NCBI GenBank assembly: GCA_943787365.1
Contig: CALSMD010000003.1
Span: 1 to 64,000 of the forward strand
Length of the DNA: 64,000 nucleotides
Reading direction: 5' to 3'
Source of the DNA: an uncultured Flavobacteriaceae bacterium
GTDB taxonomy: Bacteria > Bacteroidota > Bacteroidia > Flavobacteriales > Flavobacteriaceae
The position numbers and the translations under genes are program-made. Position 1 is the stretch's first letter; each line of letters opens with the position of its first letter. Positions 36,983 through 45,947 of the stretch are shown piece by piece. The notes under the pieces were generated by a model. It saw only the letters and a list, made by a program, of their open reading frames with translations. It ran no database searches and had not been told where the DNA came from.

Positions 36983-37039
36983 AAAAGTTTATACTGCTCA
37001 TAGAGAGCTTTATAGCGTAGAGAATCCACGGATTTAGGT

Positions 37040-38020
37040 CTAATCGATATAACCCATCTCACGCATCCAATCGTCATTAAACATTTTACCTACATAACGA
37101 CTGCCATGGTCATGAAACAATACCACCACCACATCTTCGGGTTTAAAATGTTCTTTCAGTTGAAGCACCCCTTTAATCGCAGAGCCTGCAGAGTTCCCTA
37201 AAAACATGCCTTCTTCTTTTGCTAACCGTTGGGTATAGACCGCGCCATCTTTATCAGTAACTTTGGTAAAACCATCAATGACTCCAAAGTTGACATTCAA
37301 AGGCAAAATATCTTCACCGATGCCTTCGGTGACATACGGGTAAATTTCTTTTTCGTCAAATTCACCTGTTTCGTGGTATTTTTTAAACACACTTCCATAG
37401 GTATCTACACCCCAAATTTTAACGTTCGGGTTTTTCATTTTTAAATAACTTCCAACCCCTGAGATTGTACCTCCAGTTCCAACACCTACCACAAAATGGG
37501 TTATTTTCCCGTCGGTTTGCTCCCATATTTCGGGGCCTGTACTCAAAAAGTGTGCCTTGCAATTGCTCGGGTTGTCGTATTGATTCACATACCATGAGTT
37601 GGGTGTTTCTTCTGCCAAGCGTTTGGAAACGGAATAATACGATCGTGGATCTTCTGGTTCTACAGAGGTTGGACACACAACAACCTCAGCACCTACGGCA
37701 CGTAAAATATCCATTTTTTCTTTGGACTGCTTGTCTGCAAGTACAAAAATACATTTGTAACCTTTTATGATCCCTGCCAATGCCAAACCCATACCTGTAT
37801 TTCCTGAAGTTCCTTCAATAATCGTCCCTCCGGGTTTCAGACGGCCATCGGCTTCTGCATCCGCGATCATTTGTAACGCCATGCGGTCTTTTACAGAATT
37901 CCCTGGATTAAAGGTTTCGTATTTTGCCAAAACCAAACACGGCAATTCTTTAGTGAGGACGTTCATTTTAATTAAAGGCGTGTTCCCTATGGTTTCTAAA
38001 ATATTTTCGGCGTACTTCAT
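37040..38020 (-). CDS. PLP-dependent cysteine synthase family protein
   Basis: 326 residues. Beta-family PLP enzyme (cysteine synthase or cystathionine beta-synthase core). The PLP lysine is in NPGNSVKDRMA (K44), the substrate loop is EGTSGNTGMGLA, and the phosphate-binding loop GVGTGGTISG. The C-terminus ends after the catalytic domain, without a CBS regulatory pair. It makes cysteine from O-acetylserine and sulfide, or cystathionine from homocysteine and serine; sequence alone does not decide. Monocistronic, with its own promoter and terminator. Confidence 0.9.
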   Translation of the reverse strand: MKYAENILETIGNTPLIKMNVLTKELPCLVLAKYETFNPGNSVKDRMALQMIADAEADGRLKPGGTIIEGTSGNTGMGLALAGIIKGYKCIFVLADKQSKEKMDILRAVGAEVVVCPTSVEPEDPRSYYSVSKRLAEETPNSWYVNQYDNPSNCKAHFLSTGPEIWEQTDGKITHFVVGVGTGGTISGVGSYLKMKNPNVKIWGVDTYGSVFKKYHETGEFDEKEIYPYVTEGIGEDILPLNVNFGVIDGFTKVTDKDGAVYTQRLAKEEGMFLGNSAGSAIKGVLQLKEHFKPEDVVVVLFHDHGSRYVGKMFNDDWMREMGYID

Positions 38021-38035
38021 GTTATAGATTTAAAA

Positions 38036-38066
38036 CAAAAATACATTAAATTTTTCGGGATACAAA
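38036..38066 (-). promoter_or_regulatory. Promoter of the cysteine synthase family gene
   Basis: Minus strand -33 TTTG (38063-38066), 19-nt spacer, -7 TATTTTTG (38036-38043), 15 bp ahead of the ATG. Confidence 0.7.
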
Positions 38067-38084
38067 TCTGCAATACAGAAGTTT

Positions 38085-39320
38085 TTATTCGAACTGAATG
38101 GCTTTTACAGGAACGATTTTACTAATCAAAAACGAAGGAATTAGCAACATTAATAGACACAATACAAAGGTCATCAAATTGAGTAAAAGGACATACGTCC
38201 AATCGAGATAGACAGGAGCTACGGTCACATAATAAACGGAAGGATCTAATTTTAGAAACTCAAATTGTTTTTGAAGTAACAAAACTCCAATACCAATAAG
38301 GTTGCCCCAAAACAATCCGCAGGCAATCAAATAAGATGCATTGTACAGAAATATTTTTCGAATGCTCCAATTGCTGCTTCCTAAGGCTTTGAGAATCCCA
38401 ATCATTTGGGTGCGTTCAAGTATCAAAACGAGCAATGCTGTGATCATATTGATGGCGCCCACAAGAATCATAATGCCTATAATTCCATAGATATTGGTAG
38501 TAAAAATAGGAATCCATTCAAAGATGGTGGCATACTTTTGTTTGACCGTCATCGCATCTAAAGTCGAAGGCGTTTGCGCATACACTTCTTTTCCGAGGCG
38601 ATCTAAGTCGTTGTAATTTGTGATGAAAACTTCAAAATTTCCAATCTGATCTTTAGTCCATCTGTTCAAGCGTTGCACATGATTGATATCGCCAATGACA
38701 TAGGTTTTGTCTAATTCTTCAAAGCCCGAATTAAAGATGCCCACCACGGCATATTTCATGATGCTTGGCGGCTTGCTTGAGTCGGATTTCATGAAATACA
38801 TCTGGAAGGAATCCCCGACTACAAACCCCAACCGGTCTGCCAAATACTTAGATATTAAAACTTCGTTGCTGTATTTTTGAGTGTATGTTGGAAGGCGTCC
38901 TTCTATTAGAAACTCTTTGAAATACCGCCAATCGTAATCCGTTCCTACCCCTTTTAAAAACAGACCTTCAAAATCGGTGTTGGTTCTAATAATTCCAAAT
39001 TTATTGGCAACTGCTTGGATGTGAGACACGCCCTCAACAGAGTTAAATTCTGGATAAAAATTTTGATTTTTAGAGACAGGCACTTGAGACCCTTCAGATT
39101 CGTTGCTGTCAAAATTAGAGATTGTAATATGACCGTTAAAGGCCACCGCTTTGTCGCGAATTTTATGCTCCAAACCAATGCCGGTCGCAATCGCGATCAG
39201 CATCACAATGGTGCTAATTGCGATGGCTGCAATTCCGATTTTTATTATTGGCGCCGAAACACTACTTTTATAGGACTTATTTCCAATGATTCGTTTGGCT
39301 AAAAAATACTCGTAATTCAA
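38085..39320 (-). CDS. FtsX-like ABC transporter permease (LolC/LolE type)
   Basis: 411 residues from a TTG start (MNYEYFLAKRI, the normal beginning of the family). One N-terminal helix (about 27-48), a large periplasmic MacB-like domain (about 50-270), and three C-terminal helices of the FtsX domain: about 276-300, 322-346 and 374-396. The pattern IPIFTTNIYGIIGIMILVGA and LVLILERTQMIGILKALGSS is typical of lipoprotein-release permeases. No ATPase gene is adjacent. It starts 9 bp from the divergent namZ. Confidence 0.87.
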   Translation of the reverse strand: MNYEYFLAKRIIGNKSYKSSVSAPIIKIGIAAIAISTIVMLIAIATGIGLEHKIRDKAVAFNGHITISNFDSNESEGSQVPVSKNQNFYPEFNSVEGVSHIQAVANKFGIIRTNTDFEGLFLKGVGTDYDWRYFKEFLIEGRLPTYTQKYSNEVLISKYLADRLGFVVGDSFQMYFMKSDSSKPPSIMKYAVVGIFNSGFEELDKTYVIGDINHVQRLNRWTKDQIGNFEVFITNYNDLDRLGKEVYAQTPSTLDAMTVKQKYATIFEWIPIFTTNIYGIIGIMILVGAINMITALLVLILERTQMIGILKALGSSNWSIRKIFLYNASYLIACGLFWGNLIGIGVLLLQKQFEFLKLDPSVYYVTVAPVYLDWTYVLLLNLMTFVLCLLMLLIPSFLISKIVPVKAIQFE

Positions 39321-39329
39321 AACTTATAA

Positions 39330-40524
39330 ATGCATTTAAATTTCATCAAAAATACAGTTTTATTATTTGTTCTGACACTTCTTTCGTGTCGAAACCAATC
39401 CAACACGCATGCGCAAACCCCTATCAGCGTGGGAGCGCAACAGACAGAAACCTATCTGCCGATACTAAAAAATAAAAATATTGGCATTGTTGCCAATCAG
39501 ACTTCGGTTATTTTTAAAGAGGATGGCTACACGCATTTGGTAGATTCTTTATTGAGTTTAAATATTGCGGTCAAAAAAGTATTTGCTCCGGAACACGGGT
39601 TTCGAGGGACTGCGGATGCGGGGGAAACTATTAAAAATGGGATTGACGTTTCAACGGGCATTCCGATTGTATCGCTTTATGGAAAAAACAAAAAACCAAC
39701 TCAAGAACAATTAGAGGATTTAGATCTTATTATTTTTGATATTCAAGATGTGGGTGCTCGATTTTACACCTTTATTTCAACCCTCCATTATATAATGGAA
39801 GCCTGTGCGGAGGCGGATATACCACTGCTCGTTTTGGACCGAGCGAATCCAAACGGACACTATGTGGATGGTCCTATTTTAGATATAGCTTATTCTAGTT
39901 TTGTGGGCATGCACCCTGTGCCGATGGTTCACGGCATGACGGTTGGCGAATATGCCAAAATGATCAATGGAGAAGGTTGGCTTTCTGAGGGTGTTCAATG
40001 TGATCTGAAAGTGATTCCTGTAGAAAATTACACCCATCAAACGGCGTATGAGCTTCCTATTAAACCCTCTCCTAATCTTACCCAATGCAAAAGCGATTAA
40101 TTTATATCCGAGTTTGTGTTTGTTTGAGGGGACGAATGTCAGTGTAGGACGTGGTACGGAACTTCAGTTTCAAATTTTGGGGAGTCCTTTTTTAGAAGGG
40201 AGCGATTATAATTTCGAGTTTACTCCGATTCCCAATGTGGGGGCTAAATACCCGAAACACGAAGCTAAATTTGTAAAGGGATTGAACTTGAAAAACCATC
40301 CGAATTTATCTCAAATTGAATTGAAATGGTTGATAGATGCGTATCAACATACTGAAAATAAGGATGATTTTTTCAATCCGTTTTTTACCAAATTAGCAGG
40401 ACAAAAACTGTTGCAAGAACAGATCGAAAACGGTTGGACGGCCGATGAAATTCGTGAGAGTTGGATAGCTGGTTTAGAACATTACAAAACGCTTAGAGCG
40501 CCTTATCTACTGTATCCGTTGTAG
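39330..40524 (+). CDS. namZ: Exo-beta-N-acetylmuramidase NamZ (DUF1343), broken by a +1 frameshift
   Basis: Cleaves N-acetylmuramic acid from the non-reducing end of peptidoglycan fragments, for recycling or foraging. Lipoprotein signal with lipobox LLSC (C20). Family motifs: KNIGIVANQTSV, VFAPEHGFRGTADAGE, IFDIQDVGARFYTFISTLHY, LDRANPNG and VHGMTVGEYAKM. The frame stops at 40100 after PSPNLTQCKSD; skipping the A in CTTACCC (40076-40083) restores PSPNLPNAKAINLYPSLCLF and the rest through YLLYPL at 40524, about 397 residues. Span one over a multiple of three. Confidence 0.9.
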
Positions 40525-40529
40525 GTCTT

Positions 40530-41338
40530 CTATACCCTTGAAACGGTTGTTTCAATAGGTGTTTCAAACTGCTGTTTTCGTACCTCATTCGGAAAGGTGT
40601 CCACGCCATACACAATACGTTCTCGATCCATATAGATATAGGTTCCGAGAAGACGGTCCCAAATGGAAAAAATGTTTCCGTAATTCGCATCTGTATAGGG
40701 CAGTTGGTAGTGGTGATGAATTTTATGCATATCAGGCGATACCAATACAAAGCTCAATAGGTAATCTAGTTTTTTAGGCAGTTTGATATTCGCATGGCTA
40801 AACTGAGTAGCGACTAAAGAGATCGATTGATACAACATCACAATCCCGATGGGCGCACCAATAATAAACACACCTGCAAGCGTAAACACATACCGAATCA
40901 AACTTTCTAAAGGGTGGTGACGGTTGGCAGTGGTTGTATCGACTTTATGATCTGAATGGTGAACCAAATGCACCATCCAAAGGGGTGGGACTTTATGCTC
41001 TGGTATATGTGGTAAATAGGCGCCTACAAAATCCATCAACAACACGCCTAAAGTACATACAACCAAAGTGGCATTTCTGGAAGCCAGTTGAGAATTCCAA
41101 AATTATGAACACCTACCCAATCGGCAGTGTTGAGTAATAAAAAGGCCAAAGCGAAATTAATGAGAATGGTTGTAAAGGTAAAAAACAGGTTTGGCAGCGC
41201 GTGTTTCCATTTGTTATAACCAAACTTAAACAGCGGCAACGACCCTTCTAAAATCCAAAAAAACGTCAATCCACCTACGAGTATCGCACTGCGATGTAGC
41301 GAAGGGATGGTTTCGAAATAGTGAATGAGTTGCTCCAT
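40530..41338 (-). CDS. Sterol desaturase/fatty acid hydroxylase family protein, broken by a -1 frameshift
   Basis: Membrane di-iron oxygenase. Histidine boxes: HLVHHSDH, NRHHPLE and HKIHHHYQLPY, with membrane helices at about 15-33, 48-68 and 82-100 in the N-terminal half. The frame from 41338 ends in WLYVL at 41048; adding one T to the TTT run (41053-41056 region) restores YVLLGVLLMDFVGAYLPHI and the downstream frame to 40530, about 269 residues. A homopolymer deletion is the likely cause. Substrate unknown. Converges on namZ with 5 bp between. Confidence 0.87.
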
Positions 41339-41365
41339 ATTAGCTTTTAAGTTTGATAAATATAC

Positions 41366-41857
41366 TTATTTTAATTTAGCTCTTAAGGCTTCAACGATAT
41401 TAAATGTCGCGGGACAGATGGCAACATTCTGAAGTGTGAGGTCTGAAATTTTCTCAAAACTTTTCCGATTCGTATGTGGATATTCTTGACAGGCCTTGGG
41501 ACGCACCTCATAAATATTACAGGTATTATCATCTGCTAAAAACGTACAAGGAGATGATTTTAAGACATAATCCTGATCGTCATCAACATTCAGATAGGTA
41601 TCTATAAATTGACGTGTTTTGATTCTGAATGACTTTGAGATGCGCTCAATATCTTTTTTGGTAAAAATCGGACTGGTCGTTTTGCAACAGTTGGCACACT
41701 GGAGGCAATCTGATTTTTTAAACTCCTCATCGTGCAATTTTTCCATGATGGCATCGAGATTTTTGGGCGTTTTTTTTCTGAGTTTTATAAAAAAGTTGCG
41801 ATGTGCCTTTTTGTTTTCTTGGACTTTTTTTGGAAGGGATTGTAATTGGTCTTGCAT
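41366..41857 (-). CDS. YkgJ-family cysteine cluster protein
   Basis: 163 residues. CLQCANCC (C51, C54, C57, C58) and a second group in CTFLADDNTCNIYEVRPKAC make the CxxCxxCC zinc/iron-chelating pattern of the YkgJ family (often called Fe-S-cluster oxidoreductase). No enzyme activity is established. Its -7 element is only 5 bp ahead of the ATG. Confidence 0.85.
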   Translation of the reverse strand: MQDQLQSLPKKVQENKKAHRNFFIKLRKKTPKNLDAIMEKLHDEEFKKSDCLQCANCCKTTSPIFTKKDIERISKSFRIKTRQFIDTYLNVDDDQDYVLKSSPCTFLADDNTCNIYEVRPKACQEYPHTNRKSFEKISDLTLQNVAICPATFNIVEALRAKLK

Positions 41858-41861
41858 ACTG

Positions 41862-41869
41862 CAAAACTA
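41862..41869 (-). promoter_or_regulatory. Putative -7 element for the YkgJ gene (leaderless)
   Basis: Minus strand TAGTTTTG directly before the ATG at 41857, so a transcript would start at or next to the start codon. Confidence 0.45.
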
Positions 41870-41906
41870 AGGATAAAAAGTTGAGTATGTGGTGAGGTAT
41901 TTTTAG

Positions 41907-43289
41907 TTAATTAAACTCCCCCTTTTTCAAACGTGTTTTATACGCTTTCAACTCTTTGACCACTTTTGGTGCTAGAATAATCGTGGACAACATGGTTGGA
42001 ATCGCCATGAGAGCAAAGGCTCCATCGATCAGGTTGATCATCATATCTAAAGAAGCCGTTGCCCCAAAGAGGATACTCGCAATGTAGAAATAATTATAGT
42101 AATGTTTTTTATCGGCACCAATTAAAAATGACAAACATTTAGTTCCGTAATAAGAGAATGAAAATAAAGAGGAGATACTAAACACCGCTATACACACTAA
42201 TAACAAATAGTTTCCATAACCTGGCATGGCATTTCCAAAAGCGGCGGCGGTTAAACTCACCCCATTGTCAGAGGACGTTTCCCACACACCGGTGACCAAA
42301 ATCGCTAAGGCAGTAAGCGTACACACCAATAAGGTATCGATGGCGGGGCCTAACATGGCTACCAAACCTTCACGAACGGGTTCATTTGTTTTGGCAGCAC
42401 CATGTGCTAAAGGCGCCGTTCCAATCCCTGCTTCATTTGAAAAGGCACCGCGCTTCACGCCTAATAATATCAATCCGCCAACAAGACCACCAAAAAAGGC
42501 ATCGCCTTTAAAATTGTCCGCAGCAAATGCATCGGTGAAAATCATGGCTAAATATTTAGGAACGACTTCTATATTTACTGTTAAGATAATCAGTACGGCA
42601 ACAAAATACAGCAACACCATAGAAGGCACCATTTTAGAAGCTATTTTACTGATGCGCCCAATACCGCCAAGAATGACAACCGCAGTCAAAGTCACGAGTA
42701 CTAATCCAATTATTAGATTAGAAGTAATCCCAACTTCAACGCCATTTGGTGTTAACAAAATATCATTGATCGCTTGGGTCAATTGATTGACATTAAACAC
42801 AGGCAACGCGCCTACCAACCCACAAATACTGAACATGATTGCCAAGGGTTTCCAAGATTTTCCTAAGCCTTCCATAATAAAATACATGGGGCCTCCTTGC
42901 AATACGCCTGCACTGTCTTTTCCTCTAAACATAATTGCCAAGGTGGAGGTGAAAAATTTTGTGGACATCCCAACGATTGCGCTCACCCACATCCAAAAAA
43001 TAGCACCAGGTCCACCAATGGAAATGGCGACCGCAACTCCAGCAATATTCCCCATACCAATAGTGGAAGACAAAGCAGTTGTTAAGGCTTGAAAATGACT
43101 GATTTGCCCAGGGTCGTTTGGATTGTCATATTTGCCGCTAAGCACTTGAACCGCATGACCAATAAGTCGAAATGTTTCAAATCTTGAACGAATGAGTAAA
43201 TACAATCCGCCGCCAATAAGAAGGATCAGTAAAGGCAATCCCCATACAGCACTCGAAAAATCTGCCGTCAGTTGTGTAAGTTGTTCCAT
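41907..43289 (-). CDS. Sodium:alanine symporter family protein (AGCS)
   Basis: 460 residues from the ATG at 43287-43289 (MEQLTQLTADFSSAVWGLPL); a TTG 33 bp upstream would add MIAYCNNSSLF, which has no family support. AGCS motifs: SHFQALTTALSSTIGMGNIAG, GGPGAIFWMWVSAIVGMSTK, RGAFSNEAGIGTAPLAHGAA. About 10 helices. Na+-coupled uptake of alanine or glycine by family. A longer paralogue lies at 29590-31191. Confidence 0.92.
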   Translation of the reverse strand: MEQLTQLTADFSSAVWGLPLLILLIGGGLYLLIRSRFETFRLIGHAVQVLSGKYDNPNDPGQISHFQALTTALSSTIGMGNIAGVAVAISIGGPGAIFWMWVSAIVGMSTKFFTSTLAIMFRGKDSAGVLQGGPMYFIMEGLGKSWKPLAIMFSICGLVGALPVFNVNQLTQAINDILLTPNGVEVGITSNLIIGLVLVTLTAVVILGGIGRISKIASKMVPSMVLLYFVAVLIILTVNIEVVPKYLAMIFTDAFAADNFKGDAFFGGLVGGLILLGVKRGAFSNEAGIGTAPLAHGAAKTNEPVREGLVAMLGPAIDTLLVCTLTALAILVTGVWETSSDNGVSLTAAAFGNAMPGYGNYLLLVCIAVFSISSLFSFSYYGTKCLSFLIGADKKHYYNYFYIASILFGATASLDMMINLIDGAFALMAIPTMLSTIILAPKVVKELKAYKTRLKKGEFN

Positions 43290-43331
43290 GAATAGTGAAG
43301 AATTATTGCAATAGGCAATCAATTCTACTTA

Positions 43332-43339
43332 CAAATATA
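43332..43339 (-). promoter_or_regulatory. Putative -7 element for the second AGCS gene
   Basis: Minus strand TATATTTG, 42 bp ahead of the ATG at 43289 (supporting that start over the upstream TTG, which would sit only 9 bp from it). Confidence 0.45.
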
Positions 43340-43423
43340 ACTTATTAGAATGCAATTGTTTTTTTATGAGCTGGATATAAAAATTTCTAAGGCTTGAGAA
43401 AAAAACACTTCATCCCTTTTACT

Positions 43424-43431
43424 TATCTTTG
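43424..43431 (+). promoter_or_regulatory. -7 element deciding the start of the next methyltransferase
   Basis: TATCTTTG. A frame that extends upstream to a TTG at 43429-43431 would start inside this element, so the ATG at 43498 is the better start. Confidence 0.5.
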
Positions 43432-43497
43432 TCTCGATTTAAAAGGATTCGCAAGAATCTTGGATTTAATTTAAATACCCATTTAAAACGCCCCCTC

Positions 43498-44196
43498 ATG
43501 AACGATGTTTTTGGAACTGCCATTTTAGATTATCAAGAAGGAAATCACACAGAAGACCTTGTCACTTCGACGAGTATTTCGGAAGAAGACACCTTACCAC
43601 TCCCCTATTTATTTAGAGATTTTCCCGAGATGCCTGCCTTGGAACAAACAGCTTTAAAGCTGTCTAAAGGAAGTGTTTTGGACGTGGGCTGTGGCGCAGG
43701 AAGTCACAGTCTCTATTTAACATCCAAAGGGCTGGACGTGAAATCCATCGATATTTCCGAAGGCGCTATCAAAGCCTGTCAATTGAGAGGGTTAAAAAAT
43801 GCTCAGGTTTTAGATGTTATGAATGAAACCGCGTCTTTCGACACCTTGATTTTATTGATGAATGGTTCTGGGATATTTCAATCTTTGGCACATACGCCAT
43901 TGGTGTTGAGCCATCTTAAAACACTCCTCAATCCAGGAGGTCAAATTCTAATTGATTCTTCGGATATAAAGTATATGTACCAAGATGAAGATGGTGGGTA
44001 TTGGATGGATACCAATAAAGATTATTATGGCGAACTGGATTATACAGTGCGCTATAAAGGAGAAGAAGCCACATTTAGCTGGATGTATCTCGATTTTGAA
44101 CATCTAAAAATAGCTTGTAGTCAAGTAGGGCTAAAATGTGAATTGGTTAAAGAAGGTCCTCATTTTGATTTCCTCGCGAAACTTATGGTTGATTAA
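43498..44196 (+). CDS. Class I SAM-dependent methyltransferase
   Basis: 232 residues from the ATG at 43498 (MNDVFGTAILDYQEGNHTED). SAM motif VLDVGCGAGSHSLYL at residues 60-74, acidic SIDISEGAI, and later LLMNGSGIFQSLAHTPLVL. Substrate unknown. Its stop overlaps the stop of the convergent TonB-receptor-like gene by 3 bp. Confidence 0.82.
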   Translation: MNDVFGTAILDYQEGNHTEDLVTSTSISEEDTLPLPYLFRDFPEMPALEQTALKLSKGSVLDVGCGAGSHSLYLTSKGLDVKSIDISEGAIKACQLRGLKNAQVLDVMNETASFDTLILLMNGSGIFQSLAHTPLVLSHLKTLLNPGGQILIDSSDIKYMYQDEDGGYWMDTNKDYYGELDYTVRYKGEEATFSWMYLDFEHLKIACSQVGLKCELVKEGPHFDFLAKLMVD

Positions 44197-45947
44197 AAAT
44201 CAAATTTATAACTCACGCCTCCTAAAATCTGAAAGCCTTGAACCGGATAATGATTCCAACGGTTGTAGCTGTTATTGGCTATATTATTGACTTTTACGAA
44301 GGCTCCAAATTGGTTGGTGATTTCATAGGCAACCTGAAAATTAGCATCTAAAAAAGCGTCGAGAGTGACATTGGCAGTAATGGGTTCAGGAATGAACAGC
44401 CCTTCAAAATTGGTGGTGTCTTGTCTTGATCCCCAATAAAATAGATTGGCAGCCATTGATAATTTATCAGACAGTTGATAGTCTAAAAACAAAGAGGCTT
44501 CAAATTCTGGCAAGTTCCAAGCGGTGGGTTCTGCATCACTAGTGTATTTATAAAGATCGCCTTTCAGATGGACGTTTAGTTTTTGACTCATATCAATTTC
44601 TAAGGCGCCGGAAACATTAATCACATCGACATCATCATACACAACCCCAAAGGAATTTCCTTGATTGTAATTATTAGGTACTGAAAAATTTTGAATGCTA
44701 TGCGTTCTAAAAAGGGCTTTGTTTTGCTCACGAGTGAAGCTTCCTTTTAAATCATATCCAATACTTTGAGAGAGTTTTCCTTTGGTACCCACAAACACAT
44801 TATAGGGGGTTGAACTTGGACGTATGTCTAAAGTTGGCGACACAAATGGATTTATTTGCGCAAAATCATAATACGTATTTTGATATAAATCGCCTTTAAC
44901 TCCAGCGTATGCAACCACAATTGAATTGACAACGGCGTAACTGGCTTCTACATTGGGATAGATATAAAAATCGTTTTTATTCTGTTCAGAATCCATCAAA
45001 TAATAGGCCTTAAACCCTACTAAAACGGTAAGATCGTCTTGTATATATTGATAGCTTGGTGCCAATGAAAATTGAATATTCCCATAGTTTTGCGTTTCTA
45101 TTCCATTATAATTTTCAGCAAAACTTCCTTTTAAATAATCCACTTTGATACTAGAATTAATTGGACTGTCAAGCACATCGAATTGAAAATTTGTTTCACC
45201 TGTAAGATGGTATTCTTGCGAGTCATAAACATCTGAGAATCGACGTAAATGAATTTCTCCACTTCGAAGAACGCCCTTGGTAAACTGCACATCACTGCCC
45301 AATTCTATGGTAGAATAGACTTGTTTTGGATCAAGCGCTATTGTAGTTTCAAATGGAAGTCCATACCAATTCACAGCTTGCCGTTGAAAGGCTGCATCCG
45401 TGTTCCAAACAAAAGCCTTTAAACTTTTGACATAATTAATTTGAGCACTGCTGTTTGAAAAACCATCTTCAAATTGTAATCCGTCAATACCTCCTTGCGA
45501 GGAGTGGTGTTCTATATAACCACCAATGCGTTCTCCACGACCGAGGCGGTGATTGAGGTATAAGTTTCCTAAAATGGTTCCATAATTTCCATAGCCTAAA
45601 GAGGCATAATTTTGAAATAATTTTTCTTTTTTTAGTTTATCTAATCTGACAGAATTCCCTTTTGCTGGCGTAAAGGTGGAAGCAACAGGGATAGAAAAAA
45701 TAGTGTACTTCACCGATTTTTGAGGCGTCTCAGAAACTCCCATACGTGGCGTTTGCTTCAACTTAAATGCATCCGATATTTTTGGGGTGTAAGGTTTTAC
45801 AATTGTGACCACTTGTGTGTCAATCGTATCTTGAGAACGAGACTGTGGGGTTTGCGCTTTTAAATGATTTGCATGAAACATCACCATCAAAACGGATACT
45901 ATACACAGGTGTTTTTTTAATCTAATAGTCATATAATTAGTTTTCAT
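44193..45947 (-). CDS. TonB-dependent-receptor-like outer membrane barrel protein
   Basis: 584 residues. Signal peptide to about residue 31 (HLCIVSVLMVMFHANHLKAQ), a short periplasmic part with a VVTIVKPYTPKISDAFKLKQ stretch, then beta-barrel-like repeats of alternating aromatic/polar strands, ending in the barrel-closing GGVSYKFDF. No carboxypeptidase-like or plug domain is visible, so it is not a full TonB receptor. It overlaps the preceding TPR gene by 11 bp, an arrangement common in flavobacteria, so both probably act together at the outer membrane. Function unknown. Confidence 0.78.
   Translation of the reverse strand: MKTNYMTIRLKKHLCIVSVLMVMFHANHLKAQTPQSRSQDTIDTQVVTIVKPYTPKISDAFKLKQTPRMGVSETPQKSVKYTIFSIPVASTFTPAKGNSVRLDKLKKEKLFQNYASLGYGNYGTILGNLYLNHRLGRGERIGGYIEHHSSQGGIDGLQFEDGFSNSSAQINYVKSLKAFVWNTDAAFQRQAVNWYGLPFETTIALDPKQVYSTIELGSDVQFTKGVLRSGEIHLRRFSDVYDSQEYHLTGETNFQFDVLDSPINSSIKVDYLKGSFAENYNGIETQNYGNIQFSLAPSYQYIQDDLTVLVGFKAYYLMDSEQNKNDFYIYPNVEASYAVVNSIVVAYAGVKGDLYQNTYYDFAQINPFVSPTLDIRPSSTPYNVFVGTKGKLSQSIGYDLKGSFTREQNKALFRTHSIQNFSVPNNYNQGNSFGVVYDDVDVINVSGALEIDMSQKLNVHLKGDLYKYTSDAEPTAWNLPEFEASLFLDYQLSDKLSMAANLFYWGSRQDTTNFEGLFIPEPITANVTLDAFLDANFQVAYEITNQFGAFVKVNNIANNSYNRWNHYPVQGFQILGGVSYKFDF

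Larger units (their letters stand above)
36610..37039. other. Gene-free stretch of 430 bp
   Basis: No reading frame of interest. It holds the right end repeat of the CDF cassette (36629-36642), an inverted REP-type pair (36807-36929) and a terminator for the cysteine synthase family gene (36944-36982). Confidence 0.7.

Noticed and set aside
39347-39354. Minus-strand TATTTTTG as the promoter of the LolE-like permease
   Set aside because: Lies inside the divergent namZ coding region with no -33 element; chance in AT-rich DNA.
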